A DNA stretch of 64,000 nucleotides from RGIG7213 sp045652135 (GTDB taxonomy: Bacteria; Bacillota; Clostridia; Oscillospirales; CAG-272): NCBI GenBank assembly GCA_045652135.1, contig JAZRTS010000055.1, positions 10,347 to 74,346 on the forward strand. The letters are read 5' to 3'. Both the position numbers and the translations under genes were made by a program. This document shows positions 60,640 through 64,000 of this stretch, in pieces. The notes beneath the pieces are model-generated. The model had not been told where the DNA came from, did not search any database, and saw only the letters and a list, made by a program, of their open reading frames with translations. Every line of letters starts with the position of its first letter. Within the stretch, counting starts at the first letter, position 1.

Positions 60640-61815
60640 ATGAATTTTGATTACTCTGATATAAACTTCAAACATAACGGCAAGCTGAAGCTTCTGATAA
60701 TCGTCGGAACAAGACCCGAAATAATACGTCTTTCGTCTGTTATAACTAAATGCCGTAAGTATTTCGACTGTATACTTGCGCACACGGGGCAGAACTACGA
60801 TTACAATCTCAACGGCATTTTCTTCAAAGACCTTGATATTGACCAGCCCGAGGTGTATATGGACGCTGTTGGTGACGACCTCGGCGCGACGGTCGGAAAC
60901 ATTATCAACGCTTCCTACAAGCTTATGGCTCAAACTCACCCCGATGCGCTTCTGATACTCGGTGACACTAACAGCTGTCTTTCTGCCATTTCCGCAAAGC
61001 GTCTGCATATACCGATATTCCACATGGAAGCAGGTAACAGATGTAAAGATGAATGTCTTCCCGAAGAAACGAACCGCCGTATCGTCGATATAATTTCAGA
61101 CGTAAATCTTGCGTATTCGGAGCATGCAAGAAAATATCTTCACGAATGTGGTCTGCCTAAGGAAAGAACGTATGTTACGGGCTCGCCTATGGCTGAGGTG
61201 CTCCATAAGAATATAGATAAAATAAACGCATCGGATATACTTGAAAGACTCAATTTGCAGCCTCGTAAATATATCTTACTTTCAGCTCACAGAGAGGAAA
61301 ATATTGATACGGAAAAGAATTTCAGATCACTCTTTTCCGCAATAAATAAAATGGCTGAAAAGTATGATATGCCCGTGCTTTACTCCTGCCATCCGAGAAG
61401 TAAAAAGCGTCTTGACGCGGCGCATTTTCCGCTTGACAGAAGGGTAATAATGCATGAGCCTATGGGCTTCTGCGACTACAACAAGCTTCAGATGAACGCC
61501 TTTGCGGTTGTGTCTGACAGCGGAACGCTTCCGGAGGAAAGCTCGTTCTTTACTTCAATCGGCAATCCTTTCCCGGCCGTGTGCATAAGAACGTCAACAG
61601 AGCGCCCCGAAGCGCTTGATAAGGCCTGCTTTATACTTGCGGGAATTGACGAAAAGAATCTTCTTCAGGCTGTTGAAACGGCAGTTTCGATGAATCTTGA
61701 GGACGATATAGGGCTTCCCGTTCCCGATTATGCAGACGAAAACGTTTCGACGAAGGTCGTAAAAATAATCCAATCCTATACAGGTGTTGTAGATAAAATG
61801 GTTTGGAGAAAATAA
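60640..61815 (+). CDS. capG: UDP-N-acetyl-L-fucosamine synthase (2-epimerase), CapG type
   Basis: 391 residues, GT-B fold. LIIVGTRPEIIRLSSVI, HTGQNYDYNLNGIFF, GDTNSCLSAISAKRLHIPIFHMEAGNRC, SAHREENIDTE and SDSGTLPEESSF are the 2-epimerase landmarks, with CapG/FnlC features (NGIFF, CLPEETNRR). It forms UDP-L-FucNAc. It starts 1 nt after capF and ends the operon. Confidence 0.94.
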   Translation: MNFDYSDINFKHNGKLKLLIIVGTRPEIIRLSSVITKCRKYFDCILAHTGQNYDYNLNGIFFKDLDIDQPEVYMDAVGDDLGATVGNIINASYKLMAQTHPDALLILGDTNSCLSAISAKRLHIPIFHMEAGNRCKDECLPEETNRRIVDIISDVNLAYSEHARKYLHECGLPKERTYVTGSPMAEVLHKNIDKINASDILERLNLQPRKYILLSAHREENIDTEKNFRSLFSAINKMAEKYDMPVLYSCHPRSKKRLDAAHFPLDRRVIMHEPMGFCDYNKLQMNAFAVVSDSGTLPEESSFFTSIGNPFPAVCIRTSTERPEALDKACFILAGIDEKNLLQAVETAVSMNLEDDIGLPVPDYADENVSTKVVKIIQSYTGVVDKMVWRK

Positions 61816-61860
61816 ACAAAAACGGTTTAGTTTAGGTAAAAAAATACCGCACTATTTTAT

Positions 61861-61908
61861 GCAACATCCATAAAACTCCTGTTTTGGTTTTGTGGGTGTT
61901 GCTTTTTT
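61861..61908 (+). terminator. Terminator of the second polysaccharide operon
   Basis: 16-bp stem GCAACATCCATAAAAC / GTTTTGTGGGTGTTGC with two G-U pairs, 10-nt loop and six Ts, 45 nt after the capG stop. Confidence 0.92.
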
Positions 61909-61950
61909 CGTCAAAATTTAAAAAACTAATATAAAAATCATTAAAATGTC

Positions 61951-61979
61951 TTGAATTATTCAATATTATATAGTATAAT
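61951..61979 (+). promoter_or_regulatory. Sigma-A promoter of the nuoEF operon
   Basis: TTGAAT (61951-61956), 17 nt, TATAAT (61974-61979). It is 136 nt upstream of the nuoE ATG, which leaves a long leader. Confidence 0.82.
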
Positions 61980-62015
61980 GTTATCAATAAAACAAAGTGC
62001 ATAGTTTGTACTCAC

Positions 62016-62043
62016 GCCGTCACGTCATTTTTGTCCGTGCGGC
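62016..62043 (+). promoter_or_regulatory. GC-rich hairpin in the nuoE leader
   Basis: GCCG-(U bulge)-CACG (62016-62024) pairs with CGTG-CGGC (62036-62043) around an 11-nt loop, followed by AATTTTTG. It could act as an attenuator or an RNA-stabilising fold. No known riboswitch pattern is visible. Confidence 0.45.
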
Positions 62044-62115
62044 AATTTTTGCGGAATTCGCTATGGGTGCATTTTGGTGCGCTAAATAACACTATTTTTA
62101 TGAGGAGGTTATATC

Positions 62116-62625
62116 ATGAATGAAAAAACCTTGATTCCTTTCAAGGGAACAGTCGTTCAGGAGGAGCAACTCAAAGAAGTCATCGCCAAACACCGTGACC
62201 AGAAGGGTGGTCTTATGCCTGTACTCCAAGAGGCGCAGGGCATATACGGTTATCTTCCCATCGAAGTGCAGACGATGATCGCAGACGGTCTCGGCATTTC
62301 ATTGTCGGAGGTTTACGGCGTTGCTACGTTCTATTCCCAGTTTTCACTTACACCCAAGGGCAAGCACAAGATCAGTGTCTGCCTCGGTACCGCTTGCTAC
62401 GTTAAGGGTTCCGATAAAATACTTGAGGCTATTGAAGCACGTCTCGGCGTTAAGTCGGGCGAATGCACAGAAGACGGCTTGTTTTCAGTTGATGCTTGCC
62501 GTTGCGTAGGTGCGTGCGGTCTTGCTCCCGTTATGCTCGTAGGCGAGGATGTTTACGGTAAGGTAACAACAGAGCAGGTTCCCAAAATACTTGATTCTTA
62601 CCGCAATGAAGGAGGGGACAAATAA
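62116..62625 (+). CDS. nuoE: NuoE/HydC-type [2Fe-2S] subunit
   Basis: 169 residues. The thioredoxin-like ferredoxin domain has four cluster cysteines: CLGTAC (about residues 92-97) and CRCVGACG (about residues 131-138). A helical N-terminal part is also present (GGLMPVLQEAQGIYGYLP). With the next gene it forms the electron entry of NAD-linked or bifurcating [FeFe]-hydrogenase (HydC/HndA) or complex-I-like enzymes. The hydrogenase or other catalytic subunit must lie past the right edge. GAGGAGG precedes the ATG. Confidence 0.94.
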   Translation: MNEKTLIPFKGTVVQEEQLKEVIAKHRDQKGGLMPVLQEAQGIYGYLPIEVQTMIADGLGISLSEVYGVATFYSQFSLTPKGKHKISVCLGTACYVKGSDKILEAIEARLGVKSGECTEDGLFSVDACRCVGACGLAPVMLVGEDVYGKVTTEQVPKILDSYRNEGGDK

Positions 62626-64000
62626 TGACTCTCGAACAGCTCAATCAGATTAAAGATAAGTATGCTGATCTTGTCAAAGTAAGACAGATCGTTGCTGAGG
62701 AAGGCGAAAAGCTCGCAAAGGTAACAGGCTACCGTAAGCAGGTTCTCGTTTGCGGAAGTACAGGCTGTAACTCCTCCGGCAGTAAAAAGGTGCTTGAAGC
62801 ACTCGACGCAGAACTGAAGGCAGAAGGACTTGAAGAAGAAATACTTGTTGTAAGAACAGGTTGCTTCGGTCTTTGCGCACTCGGTCCTATCATGATCGTA
62901 TATCCCGAAGGTGCATTCTATGCACAGGCAACTCCCGAAAGCGTAAAGAGAGTTGTTAAGGAACACCTCAAGGAAGGTAACATCGTTAAAGACCTTCTTT
63001 ACCAGGAAACTGTACATACAGACGGTTCCATCATTTCGCTTTACGAAACAAACTTCTATAAGAAGCAGCTCAGAATTTCACTTCGTAACTGCGGTGTTAT
63101 AGACCCCGAAAACATTTACGAATATATCGCAACAGACGGTTACCAGGCTCTTGCTAAGGTAGTAACAACAATGACACCCGACGATGTCATCAATGAGCTT
63201 CTTGAATCCGGCATCAGAGGACGCGGCGGCGCAGGCTTCCCCACAGGTAAGAAGTGGGCGTTTGCAAAGGCAACTCCCGGCGACATCAAGTATGTTTGCT
63301 GTAACGCTGACGAGGGTGACCCCGGTGCGTTTATGGACCGTTCTATCCTTGAAGGCGACCCCCACGCTATCATCGAGGCTATGGCAATTGCAGGTTACAC
63401 AATAGGTGCTAAGCAGGGTTACGTTTACGTACGTGCTGAGTATCCCGTTGCTGTTGAAAGACTTAACATTGCTATCGCTCAGGCTAAAGAGCTCGGCGTT
63501 CTCGGTAAGAACATTTTCGGAACAGACTTCGAATTTGATATAGAGATCCGTCTCGGCGCAGGCGCATTCGTATGCGGCGAAGAAACAGCGCTTATGACAT
63601 CTATCGAAGGTAACAGAGGCGAACCCAGACCCCGTCCTCCGTTCCCTGCAGTTAAGGGCTTGTTCGGCAAACCTACAGTTCTTAACAACGTTGAAACACT
63701 TTCCAACATTCCTCAGATCATCCGCAATGGTGCAAAGTGGTACTCCGCAATGGGTACTGAAACATCCAAGGGTACGAAGGTATTTGCTCTCGGCGGTAAG
63801 ATCACAAACGTAGGTCTTGTTGAAATTCCCATGGGTACAACACTTCGTGAGATCGTTGAGGAGATCGGTGGCGGTATTCCCAACGGTAAGAAGTTCAAGG
63901 CAGCTCAGACAGGTGGCCCCTCCGGCGGATGTCTCCCTGCTCACCTTATCGATACTCCTATCGACTTCGATAACCTTATCGCAGCAGGCTCCATGATGGG
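62625..64000 (+). CDS. nuoF: NuoF/HydB-type NADH-binding subunit, C-terminus cut by window edge
   Basis: 458 codons are visible and the frame stays open to the right edge. An N-terminal thioredoxin-like [2Fe-2S] domain (VCGSTGCNSSGSKKVLEALD, TGCFGLCALGP) precedes the FMN/NADH domain: RGRGGAGFPTGKKW (about residues 195-208), CNADEGDPGAFMDR and GAGAFVCGEETALMTSIEG. The extra N-terminal cluster domain indicates the longer HydB/HndC form rather than short NuoF. ATG 62625 shares one base with the nuoE stop (TAATG), with GGAGGGG upstream. Base composition is richer in C-ending codons than the neighbours, as in highly expressed genes. Confidence 0.94.
   Translation, partial: MTLEQLNQIKDKYADLVKVRQIVAEEGEKLAKVTGYRKQVLVCGSTGCNSSGSKKVLEALDAELKAEGLEEEILVVRTGCFGLCALGPIMIVYPEGAFYAQATPESVKRVVKEHLKEGNIVKDLLYQETVHTDGSIISLYETNFYKKQLRISLRNCGVIDPENIYEYIATDGYQALAKVVTTMTPDDVINELLESGIRGRGGAGFPTGKKWAFAKATPGDIKYVCCNADEGDPGAFMDRSILEGDPHAIIEAMAIAGYTIGAKQGYVYVRAEYPVAVERLNIAIAQAKELGVLGKNIFGTDFEFDIEIRLGAGAFVCGEETALMTSIEGNRGEPRPRPPFPAVKGLFGKPTVLNNVETLSNIPQIIRNGAKWYSAMGTETSKGTKVFALGGKITNVGLVEIPMGTTLREIVEEIGGGIPNGKKFKAAQTGGPSGGCLPAHLIDTPIDFDNLIAAGSMM

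Noticed and set aside
62063..62089. Eight-codon leader peptide before nuoE (MGAFWCAK)
   Set aside because: The ribosome site is weak and the composition bears no relation to NuoE function, so it is listed only as part of the leader.
61980..62115. Rex operator in the nuoE promoter region
   Set aside because: No TTGTGA-N6-TCACAA-like palindrome is present.

Overview
The window looks like chromosome from an anaerobic, low-to-mid GC, spore-forming member of the Clostridia. An Oscillospirales/Ruminococcaceae-like gut lineage is my inference. The evidence is a four-subunit ferredoxin-dependent 2-oxoacid oxidoreductase, the start of a NuoE/NuoF (hydrogenase-type) diaphorase operon, a CdaA/CdaR c-di-AMP pair, a RecJ-Rel-Dtd-HemZ run, a SleC-type spore cortex-lytic operon, ClpC, and DUF6514 and DUF1858 proteins. 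Sigma-A promoters are easy to read (TTGAAA or TTGACA, 17-18 nt, TATAAT), and most transcription units end in clear hairpin terminators. I see no phage, insertion sequence, CRISPR array or rRNA. The only RNA gene is a tRNA-Lys.

Layout. 1-3211 (minus): pgk-tpiA glycolytic operon running into a secreted DUF5722 protein cut by the left edge. 3382-5901 (minus): pcrA helicase. 6000-6350: a small orphan gene. 6360-10901 (minus): one operon of a P-loop ATPase, ferredoxin, VOR alpha, beta and gamma subunits, ispD and ispF. 11058-32430 (plus): a long run of genes with almost no gaps. It holds cdaA-cdaR, an FAD dehydrogenase, an RseC-like protein, recJ, relA, dtd, hemZ, a uridine-kinase-like protein, purine nucleoside phosphorylase, a methyl-THF methyltransferase, an SAH/MTA deaminase, a YabM-like flippase, mazG, and a first glycosyltransferase cluster of five genes. 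32434-34361: mrp and a divergent radical SAM gene. 34631-38333: DUF6514, a broken surface-protein gene, and a phospholipid operon (PAP2, LPG-synthase-like membrane protein, psd).

38378-40747 (minus): aroF-pheA, preceded by a Phe/Tyr-rich leader peptide and an attenuator. 40894-42704: tRNA-Lys, a cluster of hairpin repeats, a serine hydrolase gene and a hydrolase fragment, which together look like a small accessory islet beside the tRNA. 42722-43484 (minus): aspartate/glutamate racemase. 43480-48461 (plus): a SleC-like system encoded as separate proteins, then ClpC. 48471-49412: a DUF1858 protein and a membrane protein. 49515-61908 (plus): a second surface-polysaccharide operon with an initiating sugar transferase, four glycosyltransferases, a Wzy-like polymerase, a Wzx-like flippase and CapE/CapF/CapG-type enzymes for UDP-N-acetyl-L-fucosamine. 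61951-64000: nuoE and the start of nuoF.

The strongest unusual signal is the aroF-pheA leader (about 40598-40747). A 29-residue peptide has six Phe and four Tyr codons clustered together. The leader stop-codon region can pair with the 5' arm of a terminator that lies just before aroF, giving a complete ribosome-mediated attenuator in a lineage where T-boxes are the more familiar solution. The second is a sleC-like locus in which the propeptide-like N-terminal domain and the enzyme are separate, adjacent genes.
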